From NCBI GenBank assembly GCA_035581425.1, contig DATJVP010000181.1:1-41696 (forward strand): a DNA stretch of 41,696 nt, given 5' to 3'. A program made the translations under genes and the position numbers. This DNA comes from DASZHJ01 sp035581425. GTDB lineage: Bacteria; Pseudomonadota; Alphaproteobacteria; ATCC43930; CGMCC-115725. Position 1 is the stretch's first letter, and the number at the start of each line of letters is the position of its first letter. This document shows, piece after piece, positions 31,552 through 38,719 of this stretch. Under the pieces are notes generated by a model. The model was not told where the DNA came from. It ran no database searches and was given only the letters and a program-made list of their open reading frames with translations.

Positions 31552-32169
31552 ATGATCGATACCGAGCTTTATCTGGCCTTCATCCTCGCGACGACGATCT
31601 TGATCCTGATTCCGGGCCCGAACGTCGCGCTCATCGTCGCCAACAGCGTCGCCTACGGCACGCGCTATGGGCTGCTGACGGTCGCGGGGACCTCCTCGGC
31701 GATGGCCGTGCTCCTCGGCGTCACCATGCTCGGCATGACCGCGATGCTGGAGACGCTCTCGCATTGGTTCGAATGGATCCGTTGGGTGGGCGTCACCTAT
31801 CTCCTCTACCTCGGGCTCTCTCAGTGGCGGGCGCTCGCGGTCGACCTCACCAAGACCAAGCCGCAGGAGCGCTCGGTGCACACGATCTATTGGCGAGGGT
31901 TCCTTGTCTCGCTTTCCAATCCGAAGACGCTGCTCTTTTATGGCGCCTTTTTCCCGCAGTTTGTGACGGTAGGGTCCGATGTCGAGACGCAGGTCGGCGT
32001 GCTCGCCCTGACCTTCCTCGTAATCGCGATCATCCTCGATGGTGCCTGGGCGCTGCTTGCGGGACGCGCGCGACGCTTCCTTGCGGTACGCGGCAAGCTG
32101 CGCAATCGCCTGAGCGGCGGCCTTTTGATGGCGGCGGGAGTGGGGCTTGCGCTGGCACATCGGCGATAG
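31552..32169 (+). CDS. LysE/RhtB-family amino-acid exporter
   Basis: A 205-residue inner-membrane exporter with about six helices. The opening LYLAFILATTILILIPGPNVALIVANSVAYGTRYGLLTVAGTSSAM contains the family's PGPN motif. The middle segment YWRGFLVSLSNPKTLLFYGAFFPQFV is the conserved NPK-x-LLFY-x-AFFPQF loop. Substrates in the family include Lys, Arg, Thr, homoserine and other amino acids; this one cannot be specified. The ATG at 31552 is chosen because AAGGAG lies 6 bp upstream; the longer frame would cross the terminator. The leader suggests regulation by transcription attenuation. The MFS gene starts 19 bp after its stop. Confidence 0.9.
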   Translation: MIDTELYLAFILATTILILIPGPNVALIVANSVAYGTRYGLLTVAGTSSAMAVLLGVTMLGMTAMLETLSHWFEWIRWVGVTYLLYLGLSQWRALAVDLTKTKPQERSVHTIYWRGFLVSLSNPKTLLFYGAFFPQFVTVGSDVETQVGVLALTFLVIAIILDGAWALLAGRARRFLAVRGKLRNRLSGGLLMAAGVGLALAHRR

Positions 32170-32188
32170 CGGGCGTATAGAGGGAAGG

Positions 32189-33400
32189 GTGAGAAACGGT
32201 TGGCCGCTGATCGGTGCGCTCGCCGTCGCGCAACTCGTTTCCTGGGGCGCGATCTACTACGGCTTCTCTCTCTTCGTGGTGCCGATGGAAGCCGAGCTCC
32301 ATTGGGGCAGGACCGCCATCAATGGCGCACTCTCGCTCGGCCTCCTCGGCTCCGGTTTTGCCGCTTATCCAATTGGGAGCTGGATCGACCGCCGGGGCGG
32401 ACGGCTCGTCATGAGTCTCGGCTCCGCGCTCGGCACGCTGCTCCTCGCGGCTTGGGCCTTCGTCGAGAACATCGCGATCTTCTATGCGATCTGGATCGGG
32501 CTCGGCGTCGTCATGGCGGCGACGCTCTACGATCCTGTCTTCGTCGTGCTCACGCGGAGCTTTCCGCGCGACTATCGGCTTCGCATCACGTCGCTGACCC
32601 TCATTGGGGGCTTCGCGAGCACGGTCTTCATCCCGCTCACCCAGCTCTTCATCACGTGGCTCGGCTGGCGGCACGCGCTGATCGCATTGGCGCTTTGCAA
32701 CCTCGCGATCGCGCTTCCCGTGCACGCGCTGTGGCTGCGCGATCGCAACCCTCCCGAGCCGGATGAGGTCGCGTCTCGGTGTGCGCCACCGGTGCAAGAG
32801 GAGGCCTCGCTCGTGCGAGCCTTTCACCACCCTGTCTTCTGGAGTCTTGCCCTCTGCTTCACCGCCTATTACGCGACCTTCTCGGCGATGACCTTCCATC
32901 TCGTCCCCTTGCTGACAGAGCGTGGCGCCTCCACGGGGATCATCGTCTCCGCATATGCCACCATCGGACCGGCTCAGGTCGCGGGCCGGGTCGCGTTGCT
33001 GCTCATCCCTGGTGGCTTCTCAACCGCGATTGCGGGGCGAATTGCGCTCCTGGCGCTACCGACCTCGATGCTGTGCCTGATATTTTTTCCATCCTCGATC
33101 GTGGCCCTTTTCGTCTTCGCCGTGCTTTACGGCGCGGGGAATGGCGTCCTCACCATTGTCCGCGGCACCGCCGTCCCCGATCTCATGTGGAGGGAGGGAT
33201 ATGGTGCGATCAATGGCGCTCTCGCACTTCCCTCGAACATCGCTAAGGCGGCAGCCCCCTTTGGCGCGGCGCTGATCTGGAGCCTCTCCGGTGGCTACGA
33301 CGCGGTGCTCTGGTCGATCTTCGCGGGCTCGGTGCTCGCCGCTCTCGCTTGGTGGTACGCGGCGCTCAGGCCTCAGCGCTTCTTCTTCATGCGTGCATAA
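32189..33400 (+). CDS. MFS transporter (oxalate/formate antiporter-like)
   Basis: A membrane protein of about 403 residues with 12 predicted helices. Supporting stretches are WGAIYYGFSLFVVPMEAELHW, the helix 2-3 loop GSWIDRRGGRLVMSLGSALG (MFS motif A-like), VVMAATLYDPVFVVLTRSFPRDYRLRITSL and a C-terminal half starting FWSLALCFTAYYATFSAMTFHLVPLLTERG. This pattern matches the many MFS members that export or take up organic acids, without a known substrate. The start is probably the GTG at 32189 with AGGGA just upstream; an ATG at 32147 inside the exporter gene is an alternative. Its last 28 bp are antisense to the end of the CGNR regulator gene. Confidence 0.85.
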   Translation: MRNGWPLIGALAVAQLVSWGAIYYGFSLFVVPMEAELHWGRTAINGALSLGLLGSGFAAYPIGSWIDRRGGRLVMSLGSALGTLLLAAWAFVENIAIFYAIWIGLGVVMAATLYDPVFVVLTRSFPRDYRLRITSLTLIGGFASTVFIPLTQLFITWLGWRHALIALALCNLAIALPVHALWLRDRNPPEPDEVASRCAPPVQEEASLVRAFHHPVFWSLALCFTAYYATFSAMTFHLVPLLTERGASTGIIVSAYATIGPAQVAGRVALLLIPGGFSTAIAGRIALLALPTSMLCLIFFPSSIVALFVFAVLYGAGNGVLTIVRGTAVPDLMWREGYGAINGALALPSNIAKAAAPFGAALIWSLSGGYDAVLWSIFAGSVLAALAWWYAALRPQRFFFMRA

Positions 33401-34020
33401 TGACGGTGCGCCTTCGCGCGATTGCCGCACGCGGACATCGAGCACCAACGGCGCGTGCCGCTCTTGCTGTCGTCGAGGAAGAGCCAGACGCATTGCTCGT
33501 TCGCGCAATGCCGCACGCGCGAGAGCCGCGAGCCCAGCAGTAACCCGGTTCCCGACCAGACGACGGGCGCAAGCAATCTTGCGACCGCAGGCTCGTCCGA
33601 CTGCGGAACGCGCCATGCGAAGCCGCCCTCCCGGCGCTCGACCCCGAGCCGGCTTGGGGTGCGCGCCAAGGCTGCATTGAGCGCCAGAAGCGCCTGAGGT
33701 GGCGGCTCCTTGCCGTCGGCGCTTGCACGGAAGACCCCGTAGAGCGCCTCGCGCAGCGCAATTGCCTCCTCGAAGGCTGCGGCGGCGCGATCGGGGCGTT
33801 GCCCCCACCAGGCTCCCGCGCGCTCCGCCGATGGGGCCGAGACCAGCCCCGTGGATCTGCACCAGGCAAGGACGTCGTCGAGCCCGCCGAAGGTCTCCGT
33901 CGGCGTTGCTGTGCCCCGCCAATACCGCGTGTTCGCGAAATCGAGGCAGAGCCCGTCGCTGAAAGCCGGGATGACCTCGGTCGCTTCGCTCGTGCTCGTG
34001 GGTTGAGCCATAGCCGTCAC
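33373..34020 (-). CDS. CGNR zinc-finger / ABATE-domain transcriptional regulator
   Basis: A 215-residue protein with an N-terminal ABATE domain (FSDGLCLDFANTRYWRG...LDDVLAWCRSTGL; AIALREALYGVFRA) and a C-terminal CGNR treble-clef zinc finger: VRHCANEQCVWLFLDDSKSGTRRWCSMSACGNRAKAHRHYARMKK, where four cysteines bind Zn and the final CGNR contacts DNA. These proteins are stress-type regulators thought to bind a small ligand through the ABATE domain. An alternative start three codons downstream (MAQPTS) is possible. It is divergent from the VOC gene at 34124; inverted repeats between the two genes are likely its own operators. Confidence 0.92.
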   Translation of the reverse strand: MTAMAQPTSTSEATEVIPAFSDGLCLDFANTRYWRGTATPTETFGGLDDVLAWCRSTGLVSAPSAERAGAWWGQRPDRAAAAFEEAIALREALYGVFRASADGKEPPPQALLALNAALARTPSRLGVERREGGFAWRVPQSDEPAVARLLAPVVWSGTGLLLGSRLSRVRHCANEQCVWLFLDDSKSGTRRWCSMSACGNRAKAHRHYARMKKKR

Positions 34021-34022
34021 AT

Positions 34023-34089
34023 ACTAACCTTCAAGACGGTTGACAATGACTTCCATCGCGCTATCATCCTAACCACCTTGATAGTTAGT
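34023..34089 (+). promoter_or_regulatory. Divergent promoter region with two inverted-repeat operators
   Basis: ACTAACCTTCAAGACGGTT (34023-34041) and AACCACCTTGATAGTTAGT (34071-34089) are inverted copies agreeing at 15 of 19 positions (AACC-nn-CTTGA-nn-GTTAGT). Between them is a near-ideal promoter for the VOC gene: TTGACA (34040-34045), 16 bp, TATCAT (34062-34067), transcript start near 34074. The first repeat touches the -35 box and the second covers the start of transcription. The CGNR regulator is the obvious ligand. Confidence 0.7.
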
Positions 34090-34123
34090 AACGGATTTGC
34101 GGATCAGCAAGAGGAGAGCAGAC

Positions 34124-34501
34124 ATGATCGATCACGTTTCCATCGGTGTGCGGAACATCGCAGCGGCGAAGCGGTTCTATGACGCGGCCCTGAAGCCCCT
34201 GGGATTCAAGTGCCTGAGCGAAGGCGCATCCTCACTCGGCTATGGCGAGGTGGGGCCCCGGTTCTGGGTGTCGGCGAGGGAGCGGCCTGTACCGGCGGAC
34301 GAGAAATCCGGCCTGCATTTCTGCTTTGCGGCCAAGAGCCGGGCGGCGGTGGATGCTTTCCACGCCGCGGCGCTCCACTCCGGCGGCCGGGACAACGGCA
34401 AGCCCGGCGTCCGCAAAGAGTACGACGAGAACTACTACGCGGCCTTCGTGGTGGACCCCGACGGATACCGCATCGAGGCCTATTACGGAACCGCACCGTG
34501 A
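34124..34501 (+). CDS. VOC family protein (glyoxalase-like)
   Basis: A 125-residue single-domain vicinal-oxygen-chelate protein. Probable metal ligands are His4 (MIDHVSIGV), His65 (GLHFCFAAK) and Glu118 (DPDGYRIEAYY). Conserved packing residues occur in NIAAAKRFYDAALKPLGFKCL and GKPGVRKEYDENYYAAFVVDPDGYRIEA, the pattern of small VOC proteins found beside regulators. GAGGAG precedes the ATG by 7 bp. It is the first gene behind the inverted-repeat promoter and overlaps the next gene by GTGA. The substrate is unknown; detoxification of a ligand sensed by the CGNR protein is a reasonable inference. Confidence 0.9.
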   Translation: MIDHVSIGVRNIAAAKRFYDAALKPLGFKCLSEGASSLGYGEVGPRFWVSARERPVPADEKSGLHFCFAAKSRAAVDAFHAAALHSGGRDNGKPGVRKEYDENYYAAFVVDPDGYRIEAYYGTAP

Positions 34502-35016
34502 ACGCACTTGCGGCGTCGGCGCCCAATCCTGAGCTCGGGGATAGGCTAGCGCTCTTCGGGCAGTTCCTGGGCGACTGGGAATTCGAGGGGACCTGGCACC
34601 ATGCCGACGGCAGCTCGCTGCGCGCCAAGGGCGAGTGGAGTTTTAGTTGGATCCTCGACGGGAGGGCCATCCAGGATGTCTGGATGGCGCCCTCCCGCGA
34701 GGAGCGTCGCCGCACGGGAGCGCCGCTCATCGGCTACGGCACGGCGGTGCGCTGCTACGACCCGGGGCTCGACGCCTGGCGCGTCACCTGGAACGGCGTG
34801 CTCGACGACGGCTACACCACCATTCTCATCGCGCGGGCGGAGGGCGAGGGGATTCTCCTCGAAGGCAAGGACGCCCACGGAAATCCCATGCGCTGGCAGT
34901 TCTCCCAGATCGCGCCGACCTCGTTCCGATGGCAGCGTTTCGTCACCAAGGACGGCGGCAAGACTTGGCCGCTGGAATTGGAGATGAGGGCTCGCCGCGC
35001 AGCGGCCTCTCGATAG
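34498..35016 (+). CDS. Hypothetical beta-rich protein, DUF1579-like
   Basis: A 172-residue soluble protein. The GTG start overlaps the VOC stop (GTGA), which argues for translational coupling and against the long upstream extension. The pattern GDRLALFGQFLGDWEFEGTWHHADGSSLRAKGEWSFSWILDGRAIQDVWMAP, then LIGYGTAVRCYDPGLDAWRVTWNG and LLEGKDAHGNPMRWQFSQIAPTSFRWQ resembles DUF1579-type calycin-like barrels, with repeated Trp-containing beta strands that could form a ligand pocket. The family call is by pattern only. It is presumably controlled with the VOC gene by the upstream operators. Confidence 0.7.
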   Translation: MNALAASAPNPELGDRLALFGQFLGDWEFEGTWHHADGSSLRAKGEWSFSWILDGRAIQDVWMAPSREERRRTGAPLIGYGTAVRCYDPGLDAWRVTWNGVLDDGYTTILIARAEGEGILLEGKDAHGNPMRWQFSQIAPTSFRWQRFVTKDGGKTWPLELEMRARRAAASR

Positions 35017-35044
35017 GGGCGAGAGCACGAAACTCGAGCCCTTT
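35017..35044 (+). terminator. Weak terminator-like hairpin after the DUF1579-like gene
   Basis: Starting one base after the stop, GGGC-GA-GAG (35017-35025) pairs with CTC-GA-GCCC (35033-35041) around a GA/GA internal loop. Only three T residues follow. It may end the two-gene operon, but the signal is weak. Confidence 0.35.
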
Positions 35045-35264
35045 GCGTCCAGATCCATTGGGCGCGAGAAGCGCGCTCTCGGCCATTACGGATGCGGGAG
35101 CGGCGCGAGGCCTGGCATGTGCGTGGGCTTCAAGGCGGGGACCCGAGGACGAGGTGGTCGCGGAGAGCGACGAGCAGGGCAAGTGACGCCACGCGCGCAA
35201 GGACCGCACGCCGCTCGGCGACCCCTGATGGACGTCGGCGGAGGCGGCGGTTTATCCTCGCGGC
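35045..35264. other. Intergenic stretch before purC, no supported gene
   Basis: About 220 bp of GC-rich DNA. Short frames exist on both strands but lack a ribosome-binding site or family resemblance and look like shadows. A CGAGA/TCTCG hairpin lies near 35064-35080. No promoter was identified for purC. Confidence 0.5.
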
Positions 35265-36239
35265 ATGATCGATCCTGCGGCGCTTGCGCCTTACCTTGAA
35301 ACTGTGCTCGCGGACGCGACGATCCCCGAGCTTCCCAATCACTATCGCGGCAAAGTTCGCGACAATTACGATCTCGCTGACGGACGCCGCATCCTGGTCG
35401 CGACGGACCGGCTCAGCGCTTTCGATCGCATCCTCACGGCGCTCCCGCTCAAGGGACAGGTGCTGACGCAGATCGCGCGCTTTTGGTTCGACGCGACGCG
35501 TGACCTCTGCCCGAACCACGTGCTGGACTATCCGGACCCAAACGTCCTCGTCTGCCGCCGCCTGCGGATTATGCCGGTCGAGGTCGTGGTACGGGACTAC
35601 CTTGCGGGGACGACGGGCACCTCGATCCTCTCGATGTACCGCAAGGGGAAGCGCGAGATCTACGGCATCCGCTTCCCCGATGGCATGCGCGAGAACCAGA
35701 AGCTCGCGGCGACGATCCTGACGCCGACGACCAAAGCCTTCGACGCCGGACACGACGAGCCGCTCACCCCCTCGGAGATCGTGGAGCGGGGGCTGCTGAC
35801 GGCCGCGCAGTGGCGCGAAGTCTCGGAGCGCGCGCTCGCACTCTTCGCGCGCGGGCGCGAAATGGCGCGGGAGCGCGGACTCATCCTCGTCGATACCAAA
35901 TACGAGTTCGGCTTCGATGCCACGGGCGCGATCGTGCTGGCGGACGAGATCCATACGCCCGACAGCAGCCGTTATTGGTTCCTCGATAGCTACCGGCGCC
36001 GCTTCGAGGCCGGCGAGCGGCCCGAGAGCTTCGACAAGGATTTCGTCCGTAGCTGGGTCACCGCGCGCTGCGACCCCTATAGGGATTCGATCCCGGAAAT
36101 CCCGAAAGAGGTCGTGCTCGCTGCCGCCGCAGTCTACGTCAACGCCTTCGAGATGATCACCGGCACCGAGTTCCCATTGCCGGACCCGAAGGTGAAGGTG
36201 CTCGAGCGGATACGAAGGAACCTGGCGCCGTTTTTCTAG
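35265..36239 (+). CDS. purC: Phosphoribosylaminoimidazole-succinocarboxamide synthase
   Basis: PurC ligates aspartate to CAIR using ATP, forming SAICAR in purine synthesis. The 324-residue length is the longer form (yeast ADE1-like) rather than the 240-residue bacterial form. Motifs include YRGKVRDNYDLADGRRILVATDRLSAFDRIL (ATP-binding SAICAR signature 1 region), RIMPVEVVVRDYLAGTTGTS, LAATILTPTTKAFDAGHDEP, ERGLILVDTKYEFGFDATGAIVLADEIHTPDSSRYW (signature 2) and FDKDFVRSWV. The gene stands alone, as purC often does, ending 43 bp before the convergent UxaA-type gene. Confidence 0.96.
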   Translation: MIDPAALAPYLETVLADATIPELPNHYRGKVRDNYDLADGRRILVATDRLSAFDRILTALPLKGQVLTQIARFWFDATRDLCPNHVLDYPDPNVLVCRRLRIMPVEVVVRDYLAGTTGTSILSMYRKGKREIYGIRFPDGMRENQKLAATILTPTTKAFDAGHDEPLTPSEIVERGLLTAAQWREVSERALALFARGREMARERGLILVDTKYEFGFDATGAIVLADEIHTPDSSRYWFLDSYRRRFEAGERPESFDKDFVRSWVTARCDPYRDSIPEIPKEVVLAAAAVYVNAFEMITGTEFPLPDPKVKVLERIRRNLAPFF

Positions 36240-36282
36240 CTGCGCAGCATTCGCAGTGGCGAGAAAAGCGCTGCCGGGGTCG

Positions 36283-37803
36283 CTACATCACCGCGCCGAG
36301 CTGCCAGGGCGTGAACTCGTCCTCGCCGAAGCCCAGTGCCTCGCTCTTCGTTTGCTTGCCCGAGGCGGTCTCCAGCACGAGCTTGAAGATGCGTTCGCCC
36401 ACCTCCTGAACGCTGGCGCCGCCGTCGGCGATGGGGCCGCAGTCGATGTCCATGTCATCGGTCATGCGCTGATAGAGCGGCGTGTTGGTCGCGAGCTTGA
36501 GGCTCGGCGCGGGCTTGCACCCGAAAACGGAGCCGCGTCCGGTGGTGAAGCAGATCAGATTGGCGCCGCCCGCGACTTGTCCGGTCGCGGAGACGGGATC
36601 GTAGCCGGGCGTATCCATGAAGACGAAGCCCTTCGCCGTGATTGGCTCCGCGTATTTGTAGACCGCGGCGAGAGCGGTCGTGCCGCCCTTGGCGACGGCG
36701 CCCAGAGATTTCTCGAGGATCGTCGTGAGGCCGCCGGCCTTATTGCCAGGCGAGGGGTTGTTGTTCATCTCTCCCCCAGTCTTGGCGGTGTAGTCCTCCC
36801 ACCAGCGGATCCGCTCGACGAGCGCCTCGCCAACAGCAGGGCTCACCGCACGCCGCGTGAGGAGATGCTCCGCGCCATAGATCTCCGGCGTCTCCGAGAG
36901 CACGGCCGTCCCGCCGTGGCGCACCAGCATGTCGACGCAGGCGCCGAGTGCCGGGTTTGCGGTGATGCCGGAATAGCCGTCGGAGCCGCCGCATTGCAGG
37001 GCGAGGATCAGGTGGCTCGCCGGCACGGTCTCGCGGCGCACGCGGTTGGCTTCGGGGAGCATTTCCTTGAGGCGCGCAACGCCCTCGCGCACGGTCTTGG
37101 CGGTGCCGCCGGTCTCCTGGATGGTCATGGTCTGCAGGAGCGGGCCCTCGCTCAGCCCCTCCGCGCGCATGAGGCCGCCGATCTGGTTTGACTCGCAACC
37201 GAGGCCGAGGATCAGGATGCCCGCGAAATTCGCGTGGCGCGCGTAGCCGCCGATGGTCCGCCGCAGCAAGTCCATCGCGAGCCCTTCGCTCGCCATGCCG
37301 CAGCCGGTGCCGTGTCCCAAGGCCACCACGCCGTCGACGTTCGGGAAATCCGTGAGCGCGTTGCCTCGGAACTGCTCCGCGATGAAGCGCGCGGCGGTGG
37401 CGGAGCAATTGACGGTGGTGAGGACGCCGAGATAGTTCCGCGTGGCGACACGGCCGTCCGGGCGACGCAGCCCCTCGAAAGTGGCGCGCTGATGTTCCGG
37501 CACCATCTCGGTTGGCCTGGAGTTGGCGCAGAAGGCGTAGTCGCGCGCGAAGTTGCCCATCGCGAGATTGTGCGTATGGACGTGGTCTCCGGGCGCGATC
37601 GCTGCGGTCGCGAAGCCGATGATCTGGTCGTATTTGCGGACGGGAGCGCCGGCCGCGACGGGCGCCGTCGCGATCTTGTGCCCCGCGGGCACGTGCGAGC
37701 GCGCGGTGACGCTTTCGCCAGGCACTTCCGTCCCCGGCAGCAGATCGGCGCGGGCGACGACGACGTTGTCGGCGGGATTAAGTCGGATCGTCAGCAATGC
37801 CAT
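36283..37803 (-). CDS. UxaA/altronate dehydratase-family sugar-acid dehydratase
   Basis: A 506-residue dehydratase with an N-terminal SAF-type domain (1-95: DNVVVARADLLPGTEVPGE, GDHVHTHNLAMGNF) and a C-terminal UxaA/GarD catalytic region (GYRRPDGR-like GLRRPDGRVATRNYLGVLTTVNCSATAA; HGTGCGM; GLGCESNQI; LQCGGSDGYSGITANPALG; SETPEIYGAEHLL; NPSPGNKAGGLTTILEKSLGA; IDCGPIADGG). Such enzymes remove water from altronate, galactarate or deoxy-sugar acids, using Fe2+. The start with SD GGAGGG is preferred over a longer frame. Because it is divergent from an SDR and an FAH-type hydrolase, I infer it feeds a 2-keto-3-deoxy acid to them. D-altronate and L-fuconate/D-arabinonate are both possible substrates. 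Confidence 0.87.
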   Translation of the reverse strand: MALLTIRLNPADNVVVARADLLPGTEVPGESVTARSHVPAGHKIATAPVAAGAPVRKYDQIIGFATAAIAPGDHVHTHNLAMGNFARDYAFCANSRPTEMVPEHQRATFEGLRRPDGRVATRNYLGVLTTVNCSATAARFIAEQFRGNALTDFPNVDGVVALGHGTGCGMASEGLAMDLLRRTIGGYARHANFAGILILGLGCESNQIGGLMRAEGLSEGPLLQTMTIQETGGTAKTVREGVARLKEMLPEANRVRRETVPASHLILALQCGGSDGYSGITANPALGACVDMLVRHGGTAVLSETPEIYGAEHLLTRRAVSPAVGEALVERIRWWEDYTAKTGGEMNNNPSPGNKAGGLTTILEKSLGAVAKGGTTALAAVYKYAEPITAKGFVFMDTPGYDPVSATGQVAGGANLICFTTGRGSVFGCKPAPSLKLATNTPLYQRMTDDMDIDCGPIADGGASVQEVGERIFKLVLETASGKQTKSEALGFGEDEFTPWQLGAVM

Positions 37804-37858
37804 CGGGTAGGCCCTCCCGGGAGAAGCACGCGCGGACCGAGAAATCGACGCTACCGCG

Positions 37859-37905
37859 CGTGGCAACATCGGCAATTTACAGGCCGCTCCCCGCCGTGGC
37901 AATTT
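37859..37905. promoter_or_regulatory. Direct repeats between the divergent UxaA and SDR genes
   Basis: CGTGGCAA occurs at 37859-37866 and 37895-37902, and GGCAATTT at 37871-37878 and 37898-37905, all within the 132-bp divergent region. They may be operator half-sites for a sugar-acid regulator. No such regulator is encoded nearby, so this is tentative. Confidence 0.3.
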
Positions 37906-37935
37906 CGTGCACAATCGCAGAGGGGGAGGCGGTGG

Positions 37936-38685
37936 ATGGTGGGGCGTCTTGAGGGCAAGACCGCGCTGGTGACGGCGGCGGCGCAGGGGATCGGCCGCGC
38001 CTCAGCCATAGCCTTCGCGCGCGAGGGCGCCCGCGTCGTCGCGACCGACATCAATCCGGAGAATCTGCAGGCGCTCGCCAAAGAGGGCGGCGCGGGTATC
38101 GTCGTGCGTAAGCTTGACGCGACCGATAGCGCCGCCATCGCAGCGCTGGCGGGCGAGCTTGGCGCGGTCGACGTGCTCATGAACTGCGCGGGCTTCGTCC
38201 ATCACGGAACGGTGCTCGAGTGCAGCGAGAGGGACTGGGACTTCTCCATGACCCTCAACGTCAAGAGCATGTACTTCACGATCCGCGCCTTCCTGCCGGC
38301 GATGCTGAAGCGCGGGAAGGGCGCTTCGATCATCAACATCTCCTCTGGCGCCTCATCGGTGCGGGGGATCCCGAACCGCTTCGTCTACGGCACCAGCAAG
38401 GCCGCCGTGATCGGCCTCACCAAGTCGGTCGCGGCCGACTACATCAAGCAGGGCATTCGCTGCAACGCGATCTGCCCCGGCACCATCCAGACGCCTTCGC
38501 TCGACGACCGCATCGCGGCCCTGGGCGATGTCGATGCCGCGCGCAAGGCCTTCATCGCGCGCCAGCCCATGGGGCGCCTCGGCACGGCAGAGGAGGTTGC
38601 GGCGCTCGCCCTCTATCTCGCGAGCGACGAATCATCCTTCACCACCGGCGCGATCCACATCGTCGACGGCGGATTTAGCCTCTGA
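37936..38685 (+). CDS. SDR oxidoreductase, 2-keto-3-deoxy-L-fuconate dehydrogenase-like
   Basis: A 249-residue classical SDR. The nucleotide-binding motif TAAAQGIG is at 13-20, Asp38 in VVATDIN suggests NAD preference, NCAG is at 83-86, Ser137 and Tyr151/Lys155 (RFVYGTSKAAV) form the active site. The start MVGRLEGKTALVTAAAQGIGRA resembles the 2-keto-3-deoxy-L-fuconate 4-dehydrogenase/BDH2 group. The next gene is a fumarylacetoacetate-hydrolase-family protein, matching the known order in which the diketo product is cleaved hydrolytically. AGGGGGAGG lies about 7 bp before the ATG. The pathway assignment is by family and context, not by residues specific to fuconate. Confidence 0.83.
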   Translation: MVGRLEGKTALVTAAAQGIGRASAIAFAREGARVVATDINPENLQALAKEGGAGIVVRKLDATDSAAIAALAGELGAVDVLMNCAGFVHHGTVLECSERDWDFSMTLNVKSMYFTIRAFLPAMLKRGKGASIINISSGASSVRGIPNRFVYGTSKAAVIGLTKSVAADYIKQGIRCNAICPGTIQTPSLDDRIAALGDVDAARKAFIARQPMGRLGTAEEVAALALYLASDESSFTTGAIHIVDGGFSL

Positions 38686-38719
38686 CACATCGAAGCGAAC
38701 GACAATCGGGAGCGAGCTC

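Noticed and set aside
34943..35209. An 88-codon minus-strand frame before purC
   Set aside because: It overlaps the end of the DUF1579-like gene antisense, is Arg/Pro/Ser-rich, and has no supporting start signal.
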